41,477 nucleotides of DNA, taken from positions 1 to 41,477 of the forward strand of contig NZ_FQUK01000023.1 of NCBI RefSeq assembly GCF_900129205.1, given 5' to 3'. Source of the stretch: Thermomonas hydrothermalis. Lineage in GTDB: Bacteria; Pseudomonadota; Gammaproteobacteria; Xanthomonadales; Xanthomonadaceae. Position 1 is the stretch's first letter; each line of letters starts with the position of its first letter. This document shows positions 15,691 to 24,199 of the stretch, piece after piece. The notes beneath the pieces were generated by a model. The model was not told the origin of the DNA, did no database searches, and saw only the letters and a list, made by a program, of their open reading frames with translations. A program made the translations under genes and the position numbers.

Positions 15691-16265
15691 GCCTCACCCC
15701 GCAAGCTGGATTGCAGGCGGATGAATGCCCGCCGGATGGTGGATTTGACCGTGCCCAGCGGCATACCGAGCTCGTCGGCGATTTCCTGGTGGGATTTGGC
15801 TTCCAGATAGGACATGCGGATCAGTCGGGCTTGTAGTGCAGACAGGCGCTCGATCCGTTCGTTCAGATCGACGTGCGCGGCATAGCTTTCAGCGGTGGAG
15901 AAGCCGGGTGACTGCGCTTCTTCCTCTGGCTCCGGGGCGAGTTCTTCATCGACGGATTGCCACTGGCGCTCGCGACGAAGGCGGTCGATATGCAGGTTGC
16001 GGGCGATTCGGAACAACCAGGTGGACACCTGGCTGCGGCTGGGGTCATAGCTGGCGGCATGCTGCCAAAGCCGCAGCATGGCCTCCTGTGCCAGCTCATC
16101 GGCAGTCGCCTCCGATGCGCCCAGCCCACGCAGGTACAGCCGGACACGCGGCGCGAAGTGATCGTAGATCCGCATGAACGCATCGCGGTCACGCCGGAGC
16201 GCCACCGCCTGCATCTGCGTGCCCCAGTCGATCGCTGCGGCGTGGACGTTGTCCAGGGAGCTCAT
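15687..16265 (-). CDS. rpoE: ECF sigma factor, ChrR-paired (RpoE/ECF11-like)
   Basis: A protein of 192 residues from the ATG at 16265. Region 2 runs from AFMRIYDHFAPRVRLYL through ADELAQEAMLRLWQHAASYDP and WLFRIARNLHIDRLRRER. An acidic linker (EELAPEPEEE) follows, then region 4 with LIRMSYLEAKSHQEIADELG and GTVKSTIRRAFIRL. The factor would direct RNA polymerase to the TGCATCC / CGTAA promoters listed here, one of which (P5) precedes its own gene. An alternative ATG at 16319 would add 18 residues and lies closer to P5; neither start has a strong ribosome site. It is coupled to chrR downstream. By analogy with Rhodobacter, the signal is singlet oxygen or related photo-oxidative stress. Confidence 0.94.
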   Translation of the reverse strand: MSSLDNVHAAAIDWGTQMQAVALRRDRDAFMRIYDHFAPRVRLYLRGLGASEATADELAQEAMLRLWQHAASYDPSRSQVSTWLFRIARNLHIDRLRRERQWQSVDEELAPEPEEEAQSPGFSTAESYAAHVDLNERIERLSALQARLIRMSYLEAKSHQEIADELGMPLGTVKSTIRRAFIRLQSSLRGEA

Positions 16266-16353
16266 GGCGCGGGTCGCCTCGAATGGCGACAGGTCTCCGT
16301 GGCGGTTGGGTGCAGGCATGGTAAATCGAAGCCGGTCTGAAATGTCATCTCCC

Positions 16354-16381
16354 TTACGCAGCCTGCGCGCGTATGGATGCA
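16354..16381 (-). promoter_or_regulatory. ECF-type promoter P5, upstream of rpoE-chrR (autoregulation)
   Basis: On the minus strand TGCATCC (16381-16375), 16 bases, CGTAA (16358-16354). It faces away from P6, so one 200-base gap carries divergent copies for the regulator and for the lipid operon. Confidence 0.8.
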
Positions 16382-16408
16382 GTCCCACACCGCAACCGAC
16401 GCCGCCCA

Positions 16409-16436
16409 TGCATCCAGTCTGGCCCCCATGCCGTAA
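16409..16436 (+). promoter_or_regulatory. ECF-type promoter P6, upstream of the lipid operon
   Basis: TGCATCC (16409-16415), 16 bases, CGTAA (16432-16436). The predicted transcription start near 16443 is about 20 bases before the desaturase ATG. It would drive the run of eight genes to 23669. Confidence 0.8.
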
Positions 16437-16463
16437 GCTCGACGTACACACAGGACGTCTGCG

Positions 16464-17417
16464 ATGCCTCTGGACTCACCCCGCCGCTCGCCTCACCCCG
16501 TTGGATCCGCCATGCGCTGGCTGCGACAGTGGTTTGATACCAGTGCCATTCCCACGCAAGACGGCCAGGGCGACCGGCGGATCGACTGGCCACGGGTGAT
16601 CCCGTTCATCGGGTTGCATCTGGGCTGCCTGGGCGTGCTCTGGGTGGGCATCTCGCCAACGGCGGTGGTGGTGGCCGCTGTGCTGTATGTGGTGCGGATG
16701 TTTGCCATTACCGCCTTCTATCACCGGTATTTTTCCCATCGGACGTTTCGCGCCTCACGGCCGGTGCAGTTCGTTTTTGCCTTGCTTGGCGCCAGCGCTG
16801 TGCAACGTGGGCCGCTGTGGTGGGCCGCACACCATCGGCACCATCATCGCTATGCCGATACCGAGCAGGATCCGCACTCGCCGCGCTACGGCTTCTGGCG
16901 TAGCCACATGGGGTGGTTTTTGACCAAGGAAGCATTTGCGACCGACTTCAACCGGGTGCCGGATCTGGCGCGTTTCCCAGAGCTTCGCTGGCTTGACCGC
17001 TTCGATGTCGTGGTGCCGCTGGCGCTGGCGGCCAGCCTGTACGGGCTGGGTGCGCTGCTGGCCCGCTTCGCTCCGGCGCTCAATACCAGCGGCCCACAGC
17101 TGCTGGTGTGGGGATTTTTTGTCTCGACCGTGGTGCTGTTTCATGCCACGGTGACCATCAACTCGCTGGCGCACCGGTTCGGCAGTCGGCGCTTTGCAAC
17201 GACCGACGACAGCCGCAACAACCTCTGGCTCGCACTGCTGACCTTCGGCGAGGGCTGGCATAACAACCACCATTTCTATGCCAGCAGTGCCCGGCAAGGG
17301 TTTTACTGGTGGGAGATCGACCTGACCTGGTACGGTCTGAAACTGCTGGCCTTGCTTGGGCTGATCCGTGATCTCAAACCGGTGCCCGCCTGGGTGCTGG
17401 AACGGGTGGAGCGTTGA
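16464..17417 (+). CDS. Acyl-CoA / fatty acid delta-9 type desaturase
   Basis: A 317-residue integral-membrane di-iron desaturase. The three histidine boxes are HRYFSH (87-92), HHRHHHRYAD (from 123) and HNNHH (266-270). Four hydrophobic segments surround them, including VVAAVLYVVRMFAITAFY. It introduces a double bond into an acyl chain with O2, which supplies the unsaturated substrate that cyclopropane-synthase-like enzymes need. The ATG at 16464 has AGGA 8 bases upstream; an internal ATG at 16512 is less likely. It is the first gene of the P6 operon and ends 2 bases before the next ATG. Confidence 0.92.
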   Translation: MPLDSPRRSPHPVGSAMRWLRQWFDTSAIPTQDGQGDRRIDWPRVIPFIGLHLGCLGVLWVGISPTAVVVAAVLYVVRMFAITAFYHRYFSHRTFRASRPVQFVFALLGASAVQRGPLWWAAHHRHHHRYADTEQDPHSPRYGFWRSHMGWFLTKEAFATDFNRVPDLARFPELRWLDRFDVVVPLALAASLYGLGALLARFAPALNTSGPQLLVWGFFVSTVVLFHATVTINSLAHRFGSRRFATTDDSRNNLWLALLTFGEGWHNNHHFYASSARQGFYWWEIDLTWYGLKLLALLGLIRDLKPVPAWVLERVER

Positions 17418-17419
17418 CC

Positions 17420-18685
17420 ATGCGGATTGCAGTGATCGGATCCGGCATTTCTGGTCTGGCCAGCGCCTGGTTGCTCTCGGCCCGGCATGAGGTGGTGCTG
17501 TTTGAGGCCAATGACTATCTGGGCGGGCATACCCATACCCACGACGTGGAGCAGGCCGGACGGCGTTACCGGGTGGATACCGGCTTCATCGTCCACAACC
17601 CGGTGCACTATCCCTTGCTCACGCGCCTGTTCGACCAGCTCGGCGTGGCCAGCCAGCCCACCACCATGAGTTTCTCGGTGCACAACGCGCGCACCGGGCT
17701 GGAATACAACGCCACCTCGCTGGATACGCTGTTCTGCCAACGCCGCAATCTGCTCTCGCCGCGGTTCTGGGGCATGCTGCGCGACCTGCTGCGGTTCTAC
17801 CGGCAAGCCCCCAGCCTGTTGGATGGCGACGGCCCGGGGCCTGGTATTGGTGAATGGCTGGATGAACACGGCTACGGCCAGGCCTTCCGCGATGATCACC
17901 TGGTGCCGATGGCCTCGGCCCTGTGGTCTTCGCCACCCCACCAGATCCTGCAGTTTCCCGTGCGCTATCTGGTGCAGTTCATGGCCAACCACCAGATGCT
18001 GCAGATCAGCGGCCGTCCCGAATGGCGAGTGGTTTGCGGCGGGTCCTCCACCTACGTGGCGGCCATGCGTGCGCGCTGGCAGGTGCAGGAACGGTTGCAA
18101 TGCCCAGTGCACCGGATCCGGCGCGAGGCCGATGCCGTGGTCATCGACAGTGCGGAAATGCAGGGTGAGCGTTTCGATCAGGTGGTGCTGGCCTGCCACA
18201 GCGACCAGGCGTTGGCCTTGTTGACGGATGCCACCCCCGACGAGCGCGACATCCTGGGTGCCATCGCGTACCAGCCCAACGACGTGGTGCTGCATACCGA
18301 TGCCCGCCTGCTACCACGCAATCGCAAAGCCTGGGCCGCCTGGAACGCCTACGTGCCCGGCACCCCGGACGCGCCCTGCACGGTCAGCTACTGCATGAAC
18401 CTGCTGCAGGGCCTGCAGTCACCCGAGCCGTTCGTGGTCACCTTGAACCGCAGCGAGGCCATCGACCCGGCCAAGGTTTTGCGCTGCCTGCACTACCAGC
18501 ACCCGGTCTACACCCCGGCGTCGGTCGCGGCGCAACGGCGCAAAGGCCTGATCCAGGGAGTACGTCGCACCTGGTTTGCAGGCGCCTACTGGGGCTGGGG
18601 CTTCCATGAGGACGGCATGAGGAGCGCCGTCGAAGTCGCCGCCGGCCTGGGCGTCCGTTGGCCCGAGGACGGGAGTTCGCAATGA
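17420..18685 (+). CDS. FAD-dependent oxidoreductase (amine-oxidase/desaturase-like)
   Basis: A 421-residue flavoprotein beginning [19 protein letters not shown], the FAD-binding Rossmann motif, followed by [16 protein letters not shown]. It ends with a second FAD-contacting segment ([19 protein letters not shown]). This subgroup of the amine oxidase superfamily is typically encoded with DUF1365 and a Cfa-like methyltransferase. In Rhodobacter, flavoproteins in the RpoE-ChrR regulon take part in furan fatty acid formation; whether this is the counterpart is inference. The ATG at 17420 is preferred over the TTG at 17414 that overlaps the desaturase stop. Confidence 0.88.
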   Translation: MRIAVIGSGISGLASAWLLSARHEVVLFEANDYLGGHTHTHDVEQAGRRYRVDTGFIVHNPVHYPLLTRLFDQLGVASQPTTMSFSVHNARTGLEYNATSLDTLFCQRRNLLSPRFWGMLRDLLRFYRQAPSLLDGDGPGPGIGEWLDEHGYGQAFRDDHLVPMASALWSSPPHQILQFPVRYLVQFMANHQMLQISGRPEWRVVCGGSSTYVAAMRARWQVQERLQCPVHRIRREADAVVIDSAEMQGERFDQVVLACHSDQALALLTDATPDERDILGAIAYQPNDVVLHTDARLLPRNRKAWAAWNAYVPGTPDAPCTVSYCMNLLQGLQSPEPFVVTLNRSEAIDPAKVLRCLHYQHPVYTPASVAAQRRKGLIQGVRRTWFAGAYWGWGFHEDGMRSAVEVAAGLGVRWPEDGSSQ

Positions 18686-19458
18686 GCACGCACCTGTGCA
18701 GCGCAGTGTACGAAGGCACGGTCCGGCATCGTCGCCACTTGCCGCGTCCGCATGCGTTCGAATACCGGATGGCACAGCTGTATCTGGATCTCGATGAGCT
18801 GGAAACGGTGTTTCGTGGGCGCTGGCTGTGGTCGGCGACGCGACGCGCACTGGCCGAGTTCCGTCGGTCGGATTTCCTTGGCCCGCCGGAGCGCCCACTC
18901 AAAGAAGCCGTGAAGGATCGCGTCGAGACCGCCACCGGCGAGCGCCCGGCTGGCCCGGTGCGGCTACTGACACATCTGCGTTATGCCGGGTTGATCTTCA
19001 ACCCGGTCAGCTTCTACTACTGCTTCGACGCCGATGGCGAGACCCTGCACAGCATCGTCGCCGAGATCACCAATACCCCCTGGCTGGAACGCCATGCCTA
19101 CGTGCTGCCGGTCGCATGGGCCACCCGGCATGGCCGCAGCCTGCACTGGCGGTTCGACAAGACCTTCCACGTCTCCCCCTTCATTGGCATGGCGCGCCGC
19201 TATGACTGGCGTTTCAGTGTGCCCGCGGAGGATTTGCATGTGCACATGGACGTGTTCGACGGTCAGTCGCGCGAGTTCGACGCCCATCTGACCCTGCACC
19301 GCCGCCCACTGACCGGCGCGGCACTGGCCCGCGTGCTGTGGCGCTATCCCCTGATGACCACCCAGGTGGTGGCCGCCATCTACTGGCAGGCGCTGCGGCT
19401 GTGGCTGAAGCGCACGCCTTTTCATGAACATCCCCGACTGTCTGGAGATCGCCCGTGA
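18682..19458 (+). CDS. DUF1365 family protein
   Basis: A 258-residue protein with the hallmarks of DUF1365: an N-terminal [20 protein letters not shown], a central [20 protein letters not shown] followed by aromatic FYYCFD, and a C-terminal VSPFIGM and HLTLHRRPL. Function is not established. It nearly always sits between an FAD oxidoreductase and a Cfa-like methyltransferase, as here, so a role in the same lipid modification is likely. Its start overlaps the preceding stop (ATGA) and its end overlaps the next GTG start. A C-terminal amphipathic region could touch the membrane. Confidence 0.9.
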   Translation: MSTHLCSAVYEGTVRHRRHLPRPHAFEYRMAQLYLDLDELETVFRGRWLWSATRRALAEFRRSDFLGPPERPLKEAVKDRVETATGERPAGPVRLLTHLRYAGLIFNPVSFYYCFDADGETLHSIVAEITNTPWLERHAYVLPVAWATRHGRSLHWRFDKTFHVSPFIGMARRYDWRFSVPAEDLHVHMDVFDGQSREFDAHLTLHRRPLTGAALARVLWRYPLMTTQVVAAIYWQALRLWLKRTPFHEHPRLSGDRP

Positions 19459-20708
19459 ATGCTCTCATCCAAACGGAGGCTGCCCCGCGGTTTAGCGCAT
19501 TCGACCGCTTCCTGCGTCAGCGCCTGCTGGAACGATTGACTGGCCTTTCGCATGGCCGGCTGGTGCTGCGTGATGCGCTCGGCAACGTCATCCTGGGTTC
19601 TGCCGAAGGTGGGCTTGAAGTGACCCTTGAGGTGCTCGACCCCGGTTTCTACCGGGCAATCGCCACCCATGGCAGCGTCGGCGCGGGCGAAGCCTACATG
19701 GACGGCCTGTGGCGCTGCAGTGACCTGGTGGGCCTGGTGCGCCTGCTGGTGCGCAACCGCGACCTGCTGGATGGCATGGAAACCGGCAGCGCGCGGCTGG
19801 GCGGCTTGGCGATGAAGGCCATCCACCTGCTCCGCCGCAACACCCGCTCGGGCAGCCGGCGCAACATCGCCGCCCATTACGACCTCGGCAACGATTTCTT
19901 CCGGCTGTTCCTGTCGGAGGACATGATGTACTCCTCCGCTTACTGGGCTGGTGCCGATGACACGCTGGAGTCGGCCTCCACCCGCAAGCTGGATCTGATC
20001 TGCCGCAAGCTGAACTTAGACCCCAACGATCATGTGATCGAGATCGGCACCGGCTGGGGCGGGTTTGCCGTGCACGCCGCCAAGCACTACGGCTGCCGCG
20101 TCACCACCACCACCATCTCGCACGAGCAGTACACGCTGGCGCGTCAACGCGTGCAGGCCGCCGGGCTTGGCGACCGCATCACCCTGCTGCAATCGGACTA
20201 CCGCGACCTCACCGGCCAGTACGACAAGCTGGTGTCGATCGAGATGATCGAGGCCATCGGCGCCGAGTATCAGCCCGCTTACTTTGGCCAGATCGGGCGG
20301 CTGCTCAAGCCGGACGGGCTGGCGCTGGTGCAGGCCATCACCATCGAGGATCACCGTTACGAACAGGCGCTGACTTCGGTCGATTTCATCAAGCGGCACA
20401 TTTTCCCGGGCTGCTTCATCCCCTCGATCAACGCCATGCTGGCGGCCAAGACCCGTAGCAGCGATCTGGCGCTGGTGGGGCTGGAAGATTTCGGGCTGTC
20501 CTACGCCCGCACCCTGCAGGCCTGGCGGGAACGCTTCCTCGCCCAGCTGCCGGCAGTGCGCGCACAGGGGTATGACGAACGCTTCATTCGCATGTGGGAG
20601 TTCTATCTGGCCTATTGCGAAGGCGGGTTCCGCGAGCGCGCCCTGGGCGTGGCGCATCTGTTGCTGGCCAAACCCGGCTGGCGCCCGCCCGGAGCGGAGG
20701 CGGCATGA
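19455..20708 (+). CDS. cfa: Cyclopropane-fatty-acid synthase-like SAM methyltransferase
   Basis: A 417-residue class I SAM methyltransferase of the CFAS family. The N-terminal domain contains [14 protein letters not shown] and [19 protein letters not shown], the CFAS signature. The SAM-binding motif [10 protein letters not shown] is at 194-203. Downstream are [11 protein letters not shown] and [14 protein letters not shown]. It transfers a methyl(ene) group to the double bond of phospholipid acyl chains at the membrane. The GTG at 19455 overlaps the DUF1365 stop. Products could be cyclopropane, methyl-branched or furan-precursor chains; sequence alone does not decide. Confidence 0.93.
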   Translation: MNALIQTEAAPRFSAFDRFLRQRLLERLTGLSHGRLVLRDALGNVILGSAEGGLEVTLEVLDPGFYRAIATHGSVGAGEAYMDGLWRCSDLVGLVRLLVRNRDLLDGMETGSARLGGLAMKAIHLLRRNTRSGSRRNIAAHYDLGNDFFRLFLSEDMMYSSAYWAGADDTLESASTRKLDLICRKLNLDPNDHVIEIGTGWGGFAVHAAKHYGCRVTTTTISHEQYTLARQRVQAAGLGDRITLLQSDYRDLTGQYDKLVSIEMIEAIGAEYQPAYFGQIGRLLKPDGLALVQAITIEDHRYEQALTSVDFIKRHIFPGCFIPSINAMLAAKTRSSDLALVGLEDFGLSYARTLQAWRERFLAQLPAVRAQGYDERFIRMWEFYLAYCEGGFRERALGVAHLLLAKPGWRPPGAEAA

Positions 20709-21214
20709 CCGTCTGGCTGACCCTGCTGGGGTATCAGGCCGTCTGGTTTGCAGCGGTGATCGGTGCTGGCCACGGCCTGTGGTGGCCGGGTGTCATCGCG
20801 GCTGTGCTGTTTGCGCTGTGGCGGCTGTGGGTGTCATCGCATCGCCTGCTGGAAGCCCGGCTGGCGCTGCTCGGCGTGGGCCTGGGTCTGGTGCTGGAAA
20901 CCCTGTGGGTGCGCACCGGCCTGCTGGACTACGCAGCAGCCCCGGCACATGGCGTGCCGCTGTGGATCCTGACGCTGTGGCTGGCGTTTTCCCTGTGCGT
21001 GGTGCCATTGCTGGGCTACCTGCATCGGCGCCTACTGCTGGCCGCGGTGTTGGGAGCCATCGGCGGCCCGTTGGCCTATCTCGGCGCCGCGCGCGGCTGG
21101 CACGTCGTCGAGTTCGCCCAGCCGCACTGGCAGAGCCTGCTGGCACTGGCGGCAGGCTGGGCAGTGGCGATGCCGCTGCTCGCCTGGCGTGCCCGGCGCG
21201 GCCTACAACCCTGA
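20705..21214 (+). CDS. DUF2878 family membrane protein
   Basis: A 169-residue, very hydrophobic protein with about five or six predicted transmembrane segments, for example LTLLGYQAVWFAAVIGAG and ILTLWLAFSLCVVPLLGYL. Length and sequence style fit DUF2878, a family commonly located directly after the Cfa-like gene in DUF1365 clusters. It is translationally coupled to that gene (ATGA at 20705). Function unknown; its constant company suggests a membrane component of the lipid pathway. Confidence 0.82.
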   Translation: MTVWLTLLGYQAVWFAAVIGAGHGLWWPGVIAAVLFALWRLWVSSHRLLEARLALLGVGLGLVLETLWVRTGLLDYAAAPAHGVPLWILTLWLAFSLCVVPLLGYLHRRLLLAAVLGAIGGPLAYLGAARGWHVVEFAQPHWQSLLALAAGWAVAMPLLAWRARRGLQP

Positions 21215-21231
21215 CATTGACGAGGTGCATC

Positions 21232-22005
21232 ATGCGTCTGAGCGAACAAGTCCTGCTGATCTGGCTGCTGGCGGCCGCAATGATGGTGCTGGGCTGGATC
21301 TGGCAGCGTCGGCGCAGCAACGCCGGCATCGTCGATGTGCTGTGGTCGGCAGGGCTGGGCATGGCCGCACTGGTGCTGGCCTCGACCGGCACCGGTGCGC
21401 TATCCGCCCGCCTGCTGGTGGGCGTGCTGGGCACTGCCTGGGCGCTGCGGTTGGCCCTGCACCTGTGGGCACGCGTGCGGAGCGAACCCGAGGACGGCCG
21501 CTACCGCGCCTTGCGCGAGCACTGGCACGGCAGCCAGGCAATGTTCTTCGGCTTTTTCCAGTTCCAGGCACTGCTGGTGGTGCTGTTCGCACTGCCGCTG
21601 GCGGCGGTGGCCGCGCATCCCGCCCCGGCGACCTGGCAGCTCGCTGCGGCGGCGCTGATCTGGCTGTTTTCGGTTGCCGGTGAGGCGCTGGCAGATGCAC
21701 AGCTGGCACGTTTCCGCGCCAATCCGGCCAACCGCGGCAAGACCTGTCGCAGCGGGTTGTGGCGCTACTCGCGGCACCCCAACTACTTCTTTGAATGGCT
21801 GCACTGGTTCAGCTACGCCATCGCCGCCATTGGCAGCCCGCTGGCCTGGCTGGGCTGGCTGGGGCCGGTGGTGATGTATCTGTTCCTGCGCTACCTGAGC
21901 GGCATTCCGTTCACTGAACAGCAGGCCCTGCGCACGCGGGGCGATGACTACCGGGACTACCAGCGCCGCACCCCGATGCTGTTCCCCTGGTTTCCCAAAT
22001 CCTGA
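21232..22005 (+). CDS. DUF1295 membrane protein (steroid 5-alpha-reductase-like)
   Basis: A 257-residue integral membrane protein. Several hydrophobic segments precede the conserved C-terminal block: CRSGLWRYSRHPNYFFEWLH, then IPFTEQQALRTRGDDYRDYQ and PMLFPWFPK. This pattern is typical of DUF1295, related to steroid 5-alpha reductases and isoprenylcysteine-type methyltransferases. A reductase or methyltransferase acting on a lipid double bond is possible, but the substrate is unknown. It begins 17 bases after DUF2878 and ends 17 bases before the second methyltransferase. Confidence 0.87.
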   Translation: MRLSEQVLLIWLLAAAMMVLGWIWQRRRSNAGIVDVLWSAGLGMAALVLASTGTGALSARLLVGVLGTAWALRLALHLWARVRSEPEDGRYRALREHWHGSQAMFFGFFQFQALLVVLFALPLAAVAAHPAPATWQLAAAALIWLFSVAGEALADAQLARFRANPANRGKTCRSGLWRYSRHPNYFFEWLHWFSYAIAAIGSPLAWLGWLGPVVMYLFLRYLSGIPFTEQQALRTRGDDYRDYQRRTPMLFPWFPKS

Positions 22006-22022
22006 CACTGAAAGGAGCGCCC

Positions 22023-23069
22023 ATGTCCGTGGTCACCCTGCAACACGACGAACTGCCCCGCGACCGGCCCGCTCCGGGTCTGCTGGGCCTGGCCGAACGC
22101 GGCTGGCTGCCGGATGCCCTGATCCGCGCCGGCATCCGCCGCCTGTGCGAACAGCGCCTGAAAGAAGAACTGGCCGGCGGCGTGGAAGCCCAGTCGGCGC
22201 GCCAGCGTGCGCGGCTTGCTGCGTTACGGGAAAGCCCGCTTGCGATCGAAACCGAGGCCGCCAATGCCCAGCACTACGAACTGCCGCCGGCGTTTTTCAC
22301 CCGGTGCCTCGGCCCACGGTTGAAGTATTCCTGCTGTTACTACCCGCGCGGCGACGAAACGCTGGGCGAGGCGGAGAAGGCGATGCTGGCGCTGTACTGC
22401 GAACGCGCCGGGCTGGCCGACGGCCAGGACATTCTGGAGCTGGGCTGCGGCTGGGGCTCGCTGACGCTGTGGATGGCCGAGCGCTTCCCGAACGCCCGCA
22501 TCACCGCAGTGTCCAACTCCAACGGCCAGCGTGGCTTCATCGAAGCCCGTTGTCGCGAGCGCGGGCTTGAGAACGTGCGCGTGCTGACCCGTGACGTGAA
22601 CGCACTGGAGCTGCCGACGGACGCCTTCGACCGCTGCGTGTCGATCGAGATGTTCGAGCACATGCGCAATTACGAGCGCCTGCTGGGGCGCATCGGCAGC
22701 TGGCTGCGCCCGGGCGGCCGGCTGTTCGTGCACATCTTCGCGCACCGCACCCTGCTCTACCCGTTCGAGACGCAGGGCGAAGACAACTGGATGGGCCGGC
22801 ACTTCTTCACTGGCGGCCTGATGCCGGCGGCCGACACCCTGCTGCATTTCCAGGACGCACTGCACATCCGCCAGCAATGGTTGCTAGACGGCACCCACTA
22901 CGAGAAGACGGCCAACCACTGGCTGCAACAGCAGGACGCGCATCGTGACGAGGTGATGGCGATCCTGCGCGAGGCCTACGGCGACGCGGCCGGCCTGTGG
23001 TACCAGCGCTGGCGGATGTTCTGGATGGCCTGTGCCGAGCTGTTCGGTTACGCCGATGGCCAGGAATAG
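22023..23069 (+). CDS. Second CFAS-like SAM methyltransferase
   Basis: A 348-residue class I methyltransferase. The N-terminus is helical, followed by AQHYELPPAFFTRCLGPRLK and YSCCYYPRG, a CFAS/coclaurine-methyltransferase-type acceptor region. The SAM motif ILELGCGWGS is at 137-146. It also has CVSIEMFEHMRNYERLL and, toward the end, HYEKTANHWLQQQD. It is clearly distinct from the first Cfa protein in the operon, so the two probably act at different steps or on different acyl chains. A GGAG sequence about 8 bases before the ATG supports the start. Confidence 0.9.
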   Translation: MSVVTLQHDELPRDRPAPGLLGLAERGWLPDALIRAGIRRLCEQRLKEELAGGVEAQSARQRARLAALRESPLAIETEAANAQHYELPPAFFTRCLGPRLKYSCCYYPRGDETLGEAEKAMLALYCERAGLADGQDILELGCGWGSLTLWMAERFPNARITAVSNSNGQRGFIEARCRERGLENVRVLTRDVNALELPTDAFDRCVSIEMFEHMRNYERLLGRIGSWLRPGGRLFVHIFAHRTLLYPFETQGEDNWMGRHFFTGGLMPAADTLLHFQDALHIRQQWLLDGTHYEKTANHWLQQQDAHRDEVMAILREAYGDAAGLWYQRWRMFWMACAELFGYADGQE

Positions 23070-23114
23070 CTAGTGTCGCATTACCTGTTCGAGCGGGCCA
23101 AGCGCTGAGCCAGC

Positions 23115-23669
23115 ATGTCCAGAAGGCTGACCCGCTGGCGGATGCTGTGGCTCACGCTGGTGTTTTCCTGCGCCCAGGCCGCCGCCCGCCTGCCACCCAT
23201 TCCGGCGGTGGCCCAGCTCGATCTGCCGCGCTTCATGGGCAGCTGGTATCTGGTCGGCGGCATCCCCACCCCGTTCGAGCGCCACGCCTGGAATGCCGTG
23301 CAGACCTACACGCTGCGCGATGACGGCAGCATCCTGACTACCCTCACCTTCCACGAGAAACGCGCCGACGGGCCACGCCGGCACACCGAAGCGCCCGCCA
23401 CGGTGCGTCCGGGCACCGGCAATGCGGTGTGGGACGTGCGTGTGTTCGGCCCCTTCAAGTCGCAATATAAAGTGGTCTGGCTGCGCGCCGATTACGGAGC
23501 AATGCTGGTGGCGCGCGATGCCCGTGACTACGCCTGGCTGTTTTCCCGCACCCCGCAGGTGAGCGCAGCCGATCGTGCGCATGCGCGCCAGCTGCTGGCG
23601 GATGCCGGATATCCGTTAGAGCACTGGCGTGATATCCCGCACACGGCACGCACCGGCAGTCATCGTTGA
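23115..23669 (+). CDS. Second lipocalin family protein (exported)
   Basis: A 184-residue lipocalin related to the one at 11830. It shares VAQLDLPRFMGSWYLVGGIP, RPGTGNAVWDVRVFGPFKS and VARDARDYAWLFSRTP. The N-terminus is a signal peptide (WRMLWLTLVFSCAQAAA). A cysteine is present in it, but phenylalanine at the -2 position makes a lipobox doubtful, so it may be soluble in the periplasm. It is the last gene of the lipid operon and stops 6 bases short of the convergent DUF4124 gene. A periplasmic carrier for lipids produced by this operon is a reasonable but unproven role. Confidence 0.88.
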   Translation: MSRRLTRWRMLWLTLVFSCAQAAARLPPIPAVAQLDLPRFMGSWYLVGGIPTPFERHAWNAVQTYTLRDDGSILTTLTFHEKRADGPRRHTEAPATVRPGTGNAVWDVRVFGPFKSQYKVVWLRADYGAMLVARDARDYAWLFSRTPQVSAADRAHARQLLADAGYPLEHWRDIPHTARTGSHR

Positions 23670-23675
23670 ACGGGC

Positions 23676-24107
23676 TCAGCCACCACAAACAGCGCGCACC
23701 TGCGCATCCAGCCGGCTCAGCTGGGCAAACGTTCGACGTAGCCCCAGCCGCTCCAGGGCTGCCTGGCGCTTGGCGTGGGCGGCGCGGCAGCGGTCAGCGG
23801 CGGTCGTCAGTCGCGTCGGGGCATGGCGTAACCGTATCGGCCGCAAGCTAGACCCGGTGCGGGCCGCGCGCGGGTGCGCCGTGTGCGCGCCTGGGTTGTC
23901 AGCACGGGCGGTGGGCACGACTGGCGGGTCGGGCGTGTACGCGATGACCCGGTCGGTCCGCTGCCCATGGGCGCACGGCTGGGATTGATAGGTCACACCG
24001 TTCGCCCGATCGAGGCAGCGGTATAGCTGGCCGGCTTGCACCGGGACGGTCAGACTCAGCAGCAGATACGGCAGCAGGCGAGCATGATGCATGGCACGCA
24101 TTCGCAT
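23676..24107 (-). CDS. DUF4124 domain exported protein
   Basis: A 143-residue protein with an N-terminal signal peptide (LLPYLLLSLTVPVQAG). A DUF4124 segment follows, with a cysteine pair: LYRCLDRANGVTYQSQPC. An arginine- and alanine-rich C-terminal part contains two more cysteines. DUF4124 proteins are common periplasmic proteins of Gammaproteobacteria with no settled function. It lies 92 bases downstream of the copper ATPase on the same strand and could be read through from it. Confidence 0.75.
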   Translation of the reverse strand: MRMRAMHHARLLPYLLLSLTVPVQAGQLYRCLDRANGVTYQSQPCAHGQRTDRVIAYTPDPPVVPTARADNPGAHTAHPRAARTGSSLRPIRLRHAPTRLTTAADRCRAAHAKRQAALERLGLRRTFAQLSRLDAQVRAVCGG

Positions 24108-24199
24108 GGAACCTGCCGTCAGCCTGCCGTGCCGTGAGTTGGCACGGGATCGGGCATGCGCTCGGTATCGCGTCGGGGATCGCCGCGTGTGCGCCTCGG

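Noticed and set aside
23073-23108. 11-codon GTG frame between the second methyltransferase and second lipocalin
   Set aside because: Too short and without a ribosome site or recognisable family. It could be a gene remnant, but nothing supports that.
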